A stretch of DNA of 17,732 nt from Synergistota bacterium (lineage in GTDB: Bacteria; Synergistota; JAGHAJ01). The position numbers and the translations under genes are program-made. The stretch is taken from NCBI GenBank assembly GCA_021161545.1, contig JAGHAJ010000099.1, positions 1 through 17,732 on the forward strand, given 5' to 3'. Below the pieces are notes generated by a model that had not been told where the DNA came from, did no database searches, and worked only from the letters and a program-made list of their open reading frames with translations. This document shows, one piece after another, positions 1 to 10,679 of the stretch (position 1 is the first letter of the stretch; each line of letters opens with the position of its first letter).

Positions 1-1900
1 ATATCACCCGAGCCGTTGGTGAACTATGTGCCACTTCAGAGGAGTCCTGAAGGGGAAGTGATAACCCAGTACTCCATGGGGCCATTGGAAGAAATAGGTA
101 TGCTTAAGATAGATTTTTTGGGACTTAGGACGCTGAGTGTGATAGATAATACGCTCAACAATATAAAGGAGTATCGCAAGGAAGAAATTAACATATACGA
201 TGTCCCTATAGATGATGAGGCAACTTACAGAACCATACAGAAGGGTGATACTACTGGTGTGTTTCAGCTTGAGAGTTCTGGTATGAGGCAGATGCTGATA
301 AAGCTAAAACCAGAAAGATTTGATGACCTTGTTGCAGCTCTTGCGCTTTATAGGCCTGGTCCCCTTGGCAGTGGTATGGTAGATGAATATGTCAATAGAA
401 AGCATGGTAGGCAGAAGGTGGTTTATCCACATCCTTCGCTTGAACCTATACTTAAAAGTACTTATGGTGTAATCCTTTATCAAGAGCAAGTTATGCAGAT
501 AGCAAATGTGCTTGCCGGGTTTTCTTTAGGACAGGCAGACATACTCAGAAGGGCAATGGGTAAGAAGAAAGTGGAGATGATGAATGAACAGGAGGAGGCC
601 TTTGTTAAGGGAGCAGTTGAGCATAGTGGTGTTTCTGAGAAGAAGGCGAAAGAGATATTTCAGCTTATACATTACTTTTCTGGTTATGGTTTTAACAAAT
701 CTCATAGTGCTGCGTATGCTATGCTTTCGTATTGGACGGCTTACTTGAGAGCGCATTACCCAGCGGAGTTTATGGCAGCACTTATGTCGAGTAAGATAGG
801 TGGAAAGGTTGAGGACATAGCCTACTACATAAATGAGGCCCGGGAGATGGGAATAAGAGTGCTTCCACCCGATATAAATGAGAGTGGCGTGTATTTCAAG
901 GTAACAGGGGAAAGGGAGATAAGGTTTAGCCTTGCAGCTTTGAAGAATGTTGGCATATCGGCGATAGATGCTATTATAAAAGCGAGAGGAAAAGGTGGAA
1001 AGTTTTCTTCGCTTTCCGACTTTTGTATGAGGGTTAGCTTGAGGAAGGTCAATCAGAGAGTTCTGGAAAGTCTTATAAAAGCAGGGGCCTTTGATAGTGT
1101 TATTCCATCTCGTGGGTATGCGCTTGCTGCGCTTCCAAAACTTATGAAGATGGGACAGAGAAGTAGAAGTAAGAGGGTGATCTACAAGGGTATCTTTAGT
1201 GAAGGGGAAGATTCGGGATATGATGTGGATGTAGGCGAATATAAAGAACTTACCAATGAGGAAATGCTCGCTATGGAGAAGGAAATTGTGGGTATTTATG
1301 TTTCTGGACATCCTCTTGAGGGCAAGGCCTCAGAGATTTCGACTTTTACTTACATGGATATAGATTATCTACCTTATTGTGTCAAAGATAAGGTGGTAGT
1401 AATAGGGGGAATAGTGCAGGCAGTTGAGGAGAGAAGTACAAAGAGGATGGAGAAGATGGCCATAGTAAAGTTAGAGGATATGAAGGGTTCGGTTGAAGTG
1501 GTTGTTTTTCCCTCCGCGTACAAGAAATATAGAGACCTATTGAGTGTTGGTAAGATTGTTGTTGTTGAGGGGAGATTTGACAAGAGCAACGGAAGTGGTA
1601 GAATATTGGCAAGGAATGTATATGGGTTTGAGGAGGTGAGAGAGGGGCTTCCAAAGGTGCTTAGAGTTGTAGTCAATGGTGATGTTGTTGATAGGGACAG
1701 GTTGGATGAGCTATACCACATTGTTCACTCTCGTGTGGGGAAAGACAGGGTTTTGTTGAAGGTTGTGAGTGTAAGGGGAGAAGCGCTAATCAATGTGGGG
1801 AGCGAGTTTAGGGTGGATGAAGAGCTTGTTAGGGCTATAGAAGAAATTGGAGCGGATGGCTCCATTTACTTGGAAAATATGAGGTTTAGGAGGGGAAAGG

Positions 1901-1914
<14 letters not shown>
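1..1914 (+). CDS. dnaE: DNA polymerase III alpha subunit, DnaE type (C-terminal part)
   Basis: This is the replicative polymerase subunit that extends DNA in the Pol III holoenzyme. The gene is open at the left edge: the frame begins ISPEPLVNYVPL at base 1, so the PHP domain and the first two catalytic aspartates lie outside, and 637 residues are visible. DFLGLRTL (fragment residues 38-45) carries the Asp equivalent to E. coli D555. Fingers-type motifs follow (GVFQLES, YRPGPLGSG, GVILYQEQVM, NKSHSAAYA). A helix-hairpin-helix region follows (RFSLAALKNVG to LIKAGAFDS), then an OB-fold at about residues 455-545 (VVVIGGIVQAVEE to GRILARNVYGF). Having the OB-fold after the HhH region is normal for DnaE and differs from PolC. 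The TAA stop lies inside the next gene (14-base overlap), suggesting coupled translation. The TTG at base 16 is internal and not a start. Confidence 0.97.
1888..1893 (+). promoter_or_regulatory. Strong ribosome binding site of mtrB
   Basis: AGGAGG lies 7 bases before the ATG at 1901 and fixes the mtrB start inside the last codons of dnaE. The next two bases are also GG, extending the match. It is the best Shine-Dalgarno sequence in this part of the window and fits a protein needed as an 11-subunit ring. Confidence 0.7.
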
Positions 1915-4860
<2,946 letters not shown>

Positions 4861-4864
<4 letters not shown>

Positions 4865-5325
4865 GGAGATGTACCTTCTATACTGCAAAGATATCGTTTG
4901 AGCTCAACTCCTGCACTAAAGCCGCCTATTTCTCTGTTATTCTTCCATACACGATGACATGGGACGAGGAGGAGAAATGGGTTTTTCTTCAAGGCATTTC
5001 CTACTGCGCGGTATGCATGTGGTTTACCTATTTGCGTTGCTACCCATTTGTAGCTCTTAACTTCTGCGTAAGGGATGCTTGATGTTGCCCTATATACCAT
5101 GGTCTCAAAAGGCGATATGTTATCGAGATTTAGCCTGTATGTTCTGAAATCTACCTTTTCTCCCCTGAGATATTTTGTTATATCTTTTTTTAGCTTATTG
5201 AGGTATTTATTGTGGGATAGAGGCAATGCTGTTGGTGTAGTTGTATATCTAACGTACTCTACCTTTTCACCTTTTACACCTATCTCTATATAACCCAGGG
5301 TGAATGCAACATACCCTATATCCAT
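4861..5325 (-). CDS. ogt: Methylated-DNA--protein-cysteine methyltransferase
   Basis: A suicide DNA repair protein that moves the alkyl group from O6-alkylguanine onto its own cysteine. It has 154 residues, close to the short Ogt/MGMT family size. The active site is VPCHRV with Cys123. Ahead of it are SPFETMVYRA (71-80), SIPYAEVKSY (helix-turn-helix start) and RAVGNALKKNP (106-116), whose Arg106 and Asn111 correspond to the arginine finger and Asn hinge of the family. IGGFSAG follows the active site. The start ATG at 5325 is chosen because AAGGA lies just upstream and the preceding in-frame sequence lacks family similarity and belongs to the upstream gene in another frame. It overlaps that membrane-protein gene by 10 bases, so the two are probably translated together. 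The TAG stop shares bases with the pyk TAA on the other strand. Confidence 0.93.
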
Positions 5326-6368
5326 TCTCTGTCCTTTTGGTTTTTTGTTATATTTAATATCTCTTCTGCACTTACCTTTTTTAATATATTTAGGGCGACT
5401 ATGCCTCCTAAGATTATGCCTATGTATTCGTTGAAGAATCTCCAACCAACTGAAAGTATACCTGCTATACTTGAAGGGATAAGTGTGCTCAGAAGAATTG
5501 CGCCACCACCTTCTGCTACGCCACTACCACCAGGAGATGGCACGAAGAAGAGTATGAAGAAGAATACCACCTGTAGGGATAGTATCTTTATAAGGCTTAC
5601 GTGCAAGCCGAGTCCGTATATTAGTGTTGGAAGAACCATGAAGTAGGAGAATAACCTTATCATTGAAAATAGTATGGCGAGAAACAACAGTTTTCTCTTT
5701 TTGCTGAACAGTAACTTGAGATTGTTGTGATAGTTGTCTAATTCTCTGCTTATAAATTTGAGTATGCTGTAGTAGTGCTTTTTCTTTATGATTCTTCTTT
5801 TTTTGAACCTTCTGGCAAGCCAAAAAGCCGATTTCTTAATTGCTCGGGGCTTGTATATACTGAAAAATATAACAGTCCATACCCCAACTACGAAAGATAT
5901 CACATAGTAGTAGGCGATTTTGCCCCATACTCCGGGTAGTAAGTTAGGATAATAGTGTAGGATGATAGGTCCCCCTATGCTGAGTATTATTAGAAGAAGG
6001 ATAGTTCTCATAAGTGTTATTGCTATTCCTTTGCCTATGGGTATACCTGCTCTATACAATAAGTATACTTGAAACGGTCCTCCTCCACTTTGTAGCGGTG
6101 TAATGGCAGCACCAAAGTAATTTATTAGGACTATGTCTATACCTTCCTTTAGTGTAAAGTCTCCATCTGTTGATCGTGCGAGGACCTTTAATGTAAAGAA
6201 GTCCATCGTCCATGTCAATAGTACCCATAAGAGTGTCATCATAATAACTCGTGGGTGGAGGTGTGCTATGAGGTACCATGTTTCTTTGTCTATGGTTTTT
6301 ATGATTATAAACAATGCAACTGATACAGTAATGGTTAGGAAAAGTATGATACCTTTTCGAACAGACAT
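5316..6368 (-). CDS. Integral membrane protein, LPG synthase TM / flippase-like family
   Basis: A polytopic membrane protein of about 350 residues with around eight hydrophobic segments, of the family formerly called UPF0104 (the membrane part of lysyl-phosphatidylglycerol synthase and related stand-alone proteins). Signature stretches are YFGAAITPLQSGGGPFQVY, with the typical TP-x-GGGP pattern, and FVPSPGGSGVAEGG near the C-terminus. A Lys/Arg-rich cytoplasmic loop (IKKSAF to KKKHYY) separates the two halves. There is no soluble aminoacyl-transferase domain, so it is not a complete MprF; a lipid or lipid-linked substrate is only an inference from the family. The start is uncertain. ATG 6368 is used here, with AGGAG at 6382-6386 on the complement 13 bases upstream. 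GTG 6380 is in frame but only 1 base from that motif. It is the first gene of a two-gene unit with the alkyltransferase. Confidence 0.85.
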   Translation of the reverse strand: MSVRKGIILFLTITVSVALFIIIKTIDKETWYLIAHLHPRVIMMTLLWVLLTWTMDFFTLKVLARSTDGDFTLKEGIDIVLINYFGAAITPLQSGGGPFQVYLLYRAGIPIGKGIAITLMRTILLLIILSIGGPIILHYYPNLLPGVWGKIAYYYVISFVVGVWTVIFFSIYKPRAIKKSAFWLARRFKKRRIIKKKHYYSILKFISRELDNYHNNLKLLFSKKRKLLFLAILFSMIRLFSYFMVLPTLIYGLGLHVSLIKILSLQVVFFFILFFVPSPGGSGVAEGGGAILLSTLIPSSIAGILSVGWRFFNEYIGIILGGIVALNILKKVSAEEILNITKNQKDREWI

Positions 6369-6394
6369 ACCAATTATCACGCTCCTGCTTTTCG

Positions 6395-6403
6395 ATTATA
6401 CCA
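6395..6403 (-). promoter_or_regulatory. Extended -10 promoter for the membrane protein gene
   Basis: On the minus strand the sequence reads TATGGTATAAT, a perfect -10 hexamer with an extended TGG element. No good -35 box is seen 16-18 bases further upstream, which extended -10 promoters can tolerate. Transcription would start near 6388, giving a leader of about 20 bases that includes the AGGAG motif before the ATG at 6368. This was read by eye and not tested. Confidence 0.55.
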
Positions 6404-6421
6404 TAGATTTTGTCTTTAATA

Positions 6422-6451
6422 TAGAATGGATTTCTACTACCTTACTCCATT
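6422..6451. promoter_or_regulatory. Possible operator dyads between divergent promoters
   Basis: Two small dyads lie between the two -10 elements: TAGAA-N5-TTCTA (6422-6436) and AATGGA-N15-TCCATT (6425-6451). They overlap each other and cover the -35 zone of the rightward promoter, so a bound repressor there could affect both directions. The arms are only 5-6 bp and AT-rich, so chance is quite possible. No regulator gene is adjacent. Confidence 0.25.
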
Positions 6452-6466
6452 GGTATAGTGTATAAT
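6451..6466 (+). promoter_or_regulatory. Promoter for the ddl operon
   Basis: The stretch holds an extended -10 (TGGTATAGT, 6451-6459) and, directly after it, a perfect TATAAT (6461-6466). No convincing TTGACA-like -35 element sits 16-18 bases upstream of either. Starts near 6467-6473 would leave a leader of about 20 bases before the TTG used for ddl, and would exclude the upstream ATG at 6470. It is the only promoter-like sequence I see ahead of the nine genes that follow. Confidence 0.55.
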
Positions 6467-6490
6467 TAAATGAGCTGGGGGGTGGTATCG

Positions 6491-7432
6491 TTGAAGGTAG
6501 GCGTTCTTTACGGAGGGATATCTCCTGAGAGGGAGGTCTCTTTGAACTCAGGGAAGTTTGTTTATGAGGTTCTAACTCAGGAGGGTATGGATGCAGTTTT
6601 AATAGACGTTGGTAGAGATATAGGAAGAAGATTGGAGGAGGAGAGGGTGGATGTTGTTTATGTAGCGTTGCATGGTGGGTGGGGAGAAAGCGGTGCAATA
6701 CAGGGCTTGTTGGAGATAAAGGGTATACCTTATACTGGTTCTGACCTTACATCGAGTGCTCTTGCCTTGCATAAAGAGCTCAGTAAAAGGATGTTTTCTG
6801 CTGAGGGAATACCTATACCGAATCATGTTTGTTTACCAACGGAAAGGATTGGTCACCTGGACACTATGTTGATATGGGAAAACCTAAATAGAGGGAACGG
6901 TGTTATTGTAAAGCCAGAGGATCAGGGCTCTACCATAGGTGTGACGGTTGTTAGGGAATATGAAGGGCTTAATGCAGCATTGGAAGTAGCTGGTAAGTAT
7001 AGTAAACTTGTGATTGTTGAGGAATTTATACCTTCTGTGGAAATTACAGCTGCTGTTGTTGGTGGAGACGTGTTGCCTATAATAGAGATAGCACCCAAGC
7101 GCGGGATATACGACTATACAGCTAAGTATACCAAGGGCATGACTGAATATATAATACCAGCACGTATTGGTAACTCTACCATGGAGAGGGCAAAGGTATA
7201 TGCTATGCAGGCGTATAATGTACTTGGCTGTCGTGGCATAGCGAGGGTAGATATGTTGGTATCTCGGAATAAGGGTGATGTTTATGTGTTGGAGGTGAAT
7301 ACATCTCCGGGAATGACAGAAACAAGCCTTGTTCCAAAAGCCATAAAGGCGGCTGGCCTTGAGATTGGAAAGGTTCTCAAGAGGGAGGTAGAGGAAGCTC
7401 TAAATATGGGGGTGGGGTCAGTTGAGTATTGA
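6491..7432 (+). CDS. ddl: D-alanine--D-alanine ligase
   Basis: An ATP-grasp enzyme joining two D-alanines for the peptidoglycan pentapeptide. It has 313 residues from TTG 6491, the normal size. KVGVLYGGISPEREVSL (2-18) contains Glu15, the first-subsite residue. HGGWGESGAIQGLLE (61-75), PYTGS and KPEDQGSTIGV (Ser147) follow. DYTAKY carries K212-Y213, matching the Lys-Tyr pair of D-Ala rather than D-lactate ligases. VLEVNTSPGMT (267-277) gives the magnesium-binding Glu and Asn. The start is debatable: ATG 6470 and GTG 6482 are in frame, but TTG 6491 gives the family N-terminus, follows a G-rich GGGGGGTGG ribosome-binding stretch, and lies downstream of the likely transcription start. First gene of the long operon; overlaps the next gene by 11 bases. 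Confidence 0.95.
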   Translation: MKVGVLYGGISPEREVSLNSGKFVYEVLTQEGMDAVLIDVGRDIGRRLEEERVDVVYVALHGGWGESGAIQGLLEIKGIPYTGSDLTSSALALHKELSKRMFSAEGIPIPNHVCLPTERIGHLDTMLIWENLNRGNGVIVKPEDQGSTIGVTVVREYEGLNAALEVAGKYSKLVIVEEFIPSVEITAAVVGGDVLPIIEIAPKRGIYDYTAKYTKGMTEYIIPARIGNSTMERAKVYAMQAYNVLGCRGIARVDMLVSRNKGDVYVLEVNTSPGMTETSLVPKAIKAAGLEIGKVLKREVEEALNMGVGSVEY

Positions 7433-8324
7433 GAGAGTGGGTTTTATTGGGTTGGGTATAATGGGAAGGCCAATGGCGAAGAATCTCATAAAGGCAGGTT
7501 ATAGGCTTGTAGTTCATAATAGGAGTAGGAAAGCTGTTAGAGAGCTTGTTTCTGCTGGTGCTGAAGAGGCTTATTCTCCTGCAGAAGTTGCAGAGAGAAG
7601 TTCTGTCGTGATAACTATGTTGCCGGATTCTCCAGATGTAGAGGATGTTGCACTTGGAGAAAATGGGATTATCTATGGTATGAAAAGTGGTAATTATTAC
7701 ATAGATATGAGTTCTATATCTCCATCTGTTGCAAGACATATCTCGGAGGTGATGAAGAGTAAAGGGGTTCATATGCTTGATGCTCCTGTTAGTGGTGGTG
7801 AGAAGGGTGCAATTGATGGTACGCTTGCTATAATGGTTGGGGGGAGAAAGGAAGATTTTGAATATGTAAAACCCCTACTTGAGGTGATGGGGTCTAAGGT
7901 TACTTATGTCGGTAGCATTGGAAGTGGTAATACGGTAAAGCTTGTGAATCAGATTATTGTTGCACTTAATATAGCTGCATTTTCAGAGGCATTTGCATTA
8001 GGTGTTAGGGCAGGCATAGACCCTTCTATAATATATGATGCAATAAGGGAAGGAATGGCAGGTAGCAAGGCACTTGACCTGAGAATACCACATATATTGG
8101 AAGGCAATTTTAGACCCGGTTTTAAGCTTTCTCTCCATTTGAAGGATATAAACAATGCCATGACTGCTGCTGGTGAGAATGGAGTACCTCTTTTCCTGAC
8201 GAGTGTAGTTAGAGAGATGATGAAGAAGATTATTTCCGAAGGAGATGGGGAAAGTGACCATAGTTCTATAATAAAGTTTTATGAAAAGTTAGTGGGAGTG
8301 GAGGTGAGAAATAGGCGTGCGTAA
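7422..8324 (+). CDS. garR: 2-hydroxy-3-oxopropionate (tartronate semialdehyde) reductase
   Basis: Predicted to reduce tartronate semialdehyde to D-glycerate. It is a 300-residue member of the beta-hydroxyacid dehydrogenase family. The N-terminal Rossmann motif is GFIGLGIMGRPMAKN (7-21), the family signature. VHNRSRK (31-37) puts Arg34 where NADPH-using relatives place a basic residue. DAPVSGGEKGAIDGTL (120-134) is the substrate loop, and GNTVKLVNQIIV contains catalytic Lys173. Stretches such as ALGENGII, NQIIVALNIAA and DHS close to the C-terminus closely resemble E. coli GarR/GlxR, which favours this over 3-hydroxyisobutyrate dehydrogenase; the exact substrate is inferred. The TTG start overlaps the ddl end and follows GGGGGTGGGG. 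The following reductase gene and the PrpD-family gene suggest a small hydroxyacid pathway. Confidence 0.88.
   Translation: MSIERVGFIGLGIMGRPMAKNLIKAGYRLVVHNRSRKAVRELVSAGAEEAYSPAEVAERSSVVITMLPDSPDVEDVALGENGIIYGMKSGNYYIDMSSISPSVARHISEVMKSKGVHMLDAPVSGGEKGAIDGTLAIMVGGRKEDFEYVKPLLEVMGSKVTYVGSIGSGNTVKLVNQIIVALNIAAFSEAFALGVRAGIDPSIIYDAIREGMAGSKALDLRIPHILEGNFRPGFKLSLHLKDINNAMTAAGENGVPLFLTSVVREMMKKIISEGDGESDHSSIIKFYEKLVGVEVRNRRA
8290..8314 (+). promoter_or_regulatory. Candidate TRAP-type triplet array over the gyaR ribosome binding site
   Basis: Five triplets run TAG (8290), GAG (8296), GAG (8301), GAG (8306), TAG (8312) with spacers of 3, 2, 2 and 3 bases, exactly the TRAP target grammar. They cover the Shine-Dalgarno GGAGG (8300-8304) of the GTG-starting gene at 8317. 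Known Bacillus sites have about 9-11 triplets, so this one is short, and GAG is common in this purine-rich DNA. The pattern is seen directly; binding by the MtrB encoded in this window is inference. Confidence 0.3.
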
Positions 8325-9291
8325 GATATTTGTTGTAAGAAGGTTGTTAGATGTTGTGTTAAGTGAGCTCCGTAGTTTGGGTGAAGTAGAGGTTTACAAT
8401 AAAGAAGACGTTATACCAAAAGAAGAGTTGATGGAGAGAGTAAGGGATGTAGATGCAGTTGTGCCACTTCCTGGTGTAGATATTGATAGGGATGTTATAT
8501 CCTGTATGCGTAAATGTATTATTATAGCTAATTATGCGGTTGGTTACAACAACATAGATATAGATGCGGCTTCAGATAGAGGTATTCTTGTTACTAATAC
8601 CCCTGATGTGCTTACCGAGGCAACGGCAGATCTTGCATGGGCGTTGATGCTGGCAGTTGCAAGGAGGATAGTCGAAGGTGACAGATTCGTCAGAGAGGGT
8701 AGGTTTAAGGGTATGGACCCCTTGCTGCTTTTAGGGGAAGATATATATGGTAAGACGTTGGGCGTGGTAGGGGCTGGTAGGATTGGGACAGCAGTGGCAC
8801 GTAGAGGTGTTGGATTTGATATGCGTTTGTTGTATTATAGCAGGCATAGACATGATAAGATAGAGAGAGTTGGTGCAGAGTATGTAGACCTTAGCACGCT
8901 TCTTAAAGAGTCTGATTTTGTTTCTTTGAATGTACCTTACACAAAGGAGACGCATCATCTCATTAATGCGAAGGCACTGGCTTTGATGAAATCTAATGCC
9001 ATCCTTGTAAATACGGCGAGAGGACCTGTTGTGGATGAGAAGGCTTTAGTGGATGCATTGAAGAGTGGTGTTATAAGAGGGGCAGGTCTTGATGTGTATG
9101 AGAGGGAGCCTGAGGTGACGCCAGAGCTGATGAGCTTGCAGAGGGTGGTACTAACACCTCACATGGGGAGTGCATCTTACCGTGCGAGGTTGAAAATGGG
9201 GAAGCTCGTTGTGAAGAATATTCGGGCAGCTTTTGATGGAGAAGTGCCACCAAATCTCTTGAATGGTAGTAGGATCAGGAAATCTCACTAA
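8317..9291 (+). CDS. gyaR: D-2-hydroxyacid dehydrogenase, glyoxylate/hydroxypyruvate reductase-like
   Basis: An NAD(P)H-dependent reductase of 2-keto acids, probably glyoxylate or hydroxypyruvate. It has 324 residues, the standard family length. The catalytic triad is R235 (NTARG), E264 (EREP) and H282 (TPHMGS). The Rossmann loop is VGAGRIGTAVA (151-161). YYSRHRH (173-179) ends the second strand with Ser-Arg rather than Asp, suggesting NADPH use. NYAVGYNNIDI (72-82) and NTPDVLTEATADLAWALML (94-112) are typical of the GyaR/GHRB branch. The GTG start at 8317 overlaps the preceding reductase gene by 8 bases; GGAGG is 12 bases upstream. It may act with the garR-like enzyme, since both can supply glycerate from C2/C3 oxo acids. 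The family is certain; the gene symbol and substrate are tentative. Confidence 0.88.
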   Translation: MRKIFVVRRLLDVVLSELRSLGEVEVYNKEDVIPKEELMERVRDVDAVVPLPGVDIDRDVISCMRKCIIIANYAVGYNNIDIDAASDRGILVTNTPDVLTEATADLAWALMLAVARRIVEGDRFVREGRFKGMDPLLLLGEDIYGKTLGVVGAGRIGTAVARRGVGFDMRLLYYSRHRHDKIERVGAEYVDLSTLLKESDFVSLNVPYTKETHHLINAKALALMKSNAILVNTARGPVVDEKALVDALKSGVIRGAGLDVYEREPEVTPELMSLQRVVLTPHMGSASYRARLKMGKLVVKNIRAAFDGEVPPNLLNGSRIRKSH

Positions 9292-9304
9292 AGGGGGGCT
9301 TTTT

Positions 9305-10672
9305 ATGTCATCTGTGAGCAGGGAGTGGGCGAAGTTTGCTATTGGTTTGAGATATGATGTGATACCTGAAGACGTGATTAAGGAAGTAAAGAGGTTTTTG
9401 CTTGATAGTGTTGGGTGTGCGCTTGCAGCGTTCAAAAATGAAGATATGAACCGTGCTCATGAGTATATTGGACAGCTGGGTGGGAAAGAGCAGGCTACGG
9501 TGATAGGTTACGGGACGAAGACCAATATGCCTAATGCTACTTTAATGAACTCTTTGCTTGTAAGGGCACTGGATTATAATGATATATTTTGGAAAGAGGA
9601 CCCTTCACATCCTTCTGACATTATACCGGCAGCACTAAGCACGGGAGAGTTTAAAAGAGTAGATGGTAAGGAAGCGTTAGTAGCAGTGGTTATAGCTTAT
9701 GAGCTTGAACTCAGAATGTGTATGGCTGCCCATCCTGGTGTAAGGGAGATTGGATGGCATCATGCAAGTTTGACGCAGTTTGTTAGTCCTGTAGTTGCGG
9801 GTAGGGTGCTTGGCCTTAATGAAGACCAGCTTACTGCTGCTATAGGTATAAGTGGTTCAAGCCATTTCACTCTCGGCGGCGTTGTAGCAGGACATCTGAC
9901 GAATATGAAGAACACTGCAGACCCAATGGCTGTTGAGGCGGGTGTCCGTGCAGCTATGCTGGCAGGTACCGGATATACTGGTCCTGTTGAGGTCTTTGAG
10001 GGTAAGGAAGGTCTATTTGAAGTAATAAAGGATGTTAAGTGGGATAAAGATGTCTTGCTTGATGGTCTTGGTAAGGAGTTTATTACCAAGGAGTGTGGCT
10101 ATAAAGCCTTTCCAACGGAGGCATTGACTCATCAACCTATAACTGCTGTTTTGGAACTCGTGCATGGTGAATCTATAGATTATAAAGATGTAGAGAGCGT
10201 TTTGATTGAGACTACTACGAGGGGTGCAGATATACTGTCTGACCCGAGTAAATATAATCCTACCACGAAGGAGACAGCAGACCATTCACTGCCATATTGC
10301 ATTGCAGTTGCTGTCGTAAAAGGCAATGTTTTGCCGGAGCACTTCAGTGAAGATGTGATATTTGATCCGGCTGTGAGAGATACGCTAAAGAAGATAAAGG
10401 TTGTTGCAAACCCGGAAATAGATGCACTTTTCCCTAAGGTTAAGAGGGCAATAGTTACCATAAAGACAGTTGATGGTAAGGAGTATAAGAAGCAGGAGGA
10501 TTATGCAAAGGGACAGCCAGAGAACCCGATGAGCGATGAGGAAGTTATATCCAAGTTTAAGAGTAATGCCAAGGGTAAGGTAGATGATAGTAGGATAGAT
10601 GAGATAGTAGAGAAGACCTTACACTTTGAAGAGATAGGAGATATTTCTGAGTATATGAAACTATTGTATTAA
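9305..10672 (+). CDS. MmgE/PrpD family protein (2-methylcitrate dehydratase-like)
   Basis: A 455-residue full-length member of the fold that includes 2-methylcitrate dehydratase (PrpD, MmgE) and cis-aconitate decarboxylase. Active-site positions known from that fold are present: DYND (90-93), H102 in SHPSD, K202 in NMKNTADPM and H276 in EALTHQPIT, alongside KAFPTEA. The start ATG at 9305 follows AAGGGGGG with 6 bases of spacing; an in-frame upstream start at 9263 would add 14 residues lying inside the previous gene. No methylcitrate synthase or methylisocitrate lyase is nearby, so a propionate role is not supported. The two upstream reductases hint at a hydroxyacid or tartrate-like substrate, which is inference. 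It ends 4-7 bases before ileS. Confidence 0.87.
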   Translation: MSSVSREWAKFAIGLRYDVIPEDVIKEVKRFLLDSVGCALAAFKNEDMNRAHEYIGQLGGKEQATVIGYGTKTNMPNATLMNSLLVRALDYNDIFWKEDPSHPSDIIPAALSTGEFKRVDGKEALVAVVIAYELELRMCMAAHPGVREIGWHHASLTQFVSPVVAGRVLGLNEDQLTAAIGISGSSHFTLGGVVAGHLTNMKNTADPMAVEAGVRAAMLAGTGYTGPVEVFEGKEGLFEVIKDVKWDKDVLLDGLGKEFITKECGYKAFPTEALTHQPITAVLELVHGESIDYKDVESVLIETTTRGADILSDPSKYNPTTKETADHSLPYCIAVAVVKGNVLPEHFSEDVIFDPAVRDTLKKIKVVANPEIDALFPKVKRAIVTIKTVDGKEYKKQEDYAKGQPENPMSDEEVISKFKSNAKGKVDDSRIDEIVEKTLHFEEIGDISEYMKLLY

Positions 10673-10679
10673 GGAGATG

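Noticed and set aside
526-1311. Long opposite-strand reading frame inside dnaE
   Set aside because: It is fully antisense to strongly conserved polymerase sequence, has no family-like motif and no ribosome binding support; a shadow frame.
6470-6490. ATG at 6470 as the ddl start
   Set aside because: It lies at or before the expected transcription start, has no Shine-Dalgarno sequence in front, and adds seven residues absent from the usual Ddl N-terminus.
7422-8324. 3-hydroxyisobutyrate dehydrogenase as the identity of the garR-like gene
   Set aside because: The shared family motifs allow it, but the stretches ALGENGII, NQIIVALNIAA and the C-terminal DHS region match GarR/GlxR better, and no valine-degradation gene is nearby.
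10581-10640. Dense GAG/TAG cluster near the end of the MmgE/PrpD gene, upstream of ileS, as a TRAP site
   Set aside because: Although many triplets occur, the spacers are 4, 0, 2, 2, 1 and 0 bases, so only three in a row fit TRAP spacing. The coding sequence (DDSRIDEIVEK) explains the composition.
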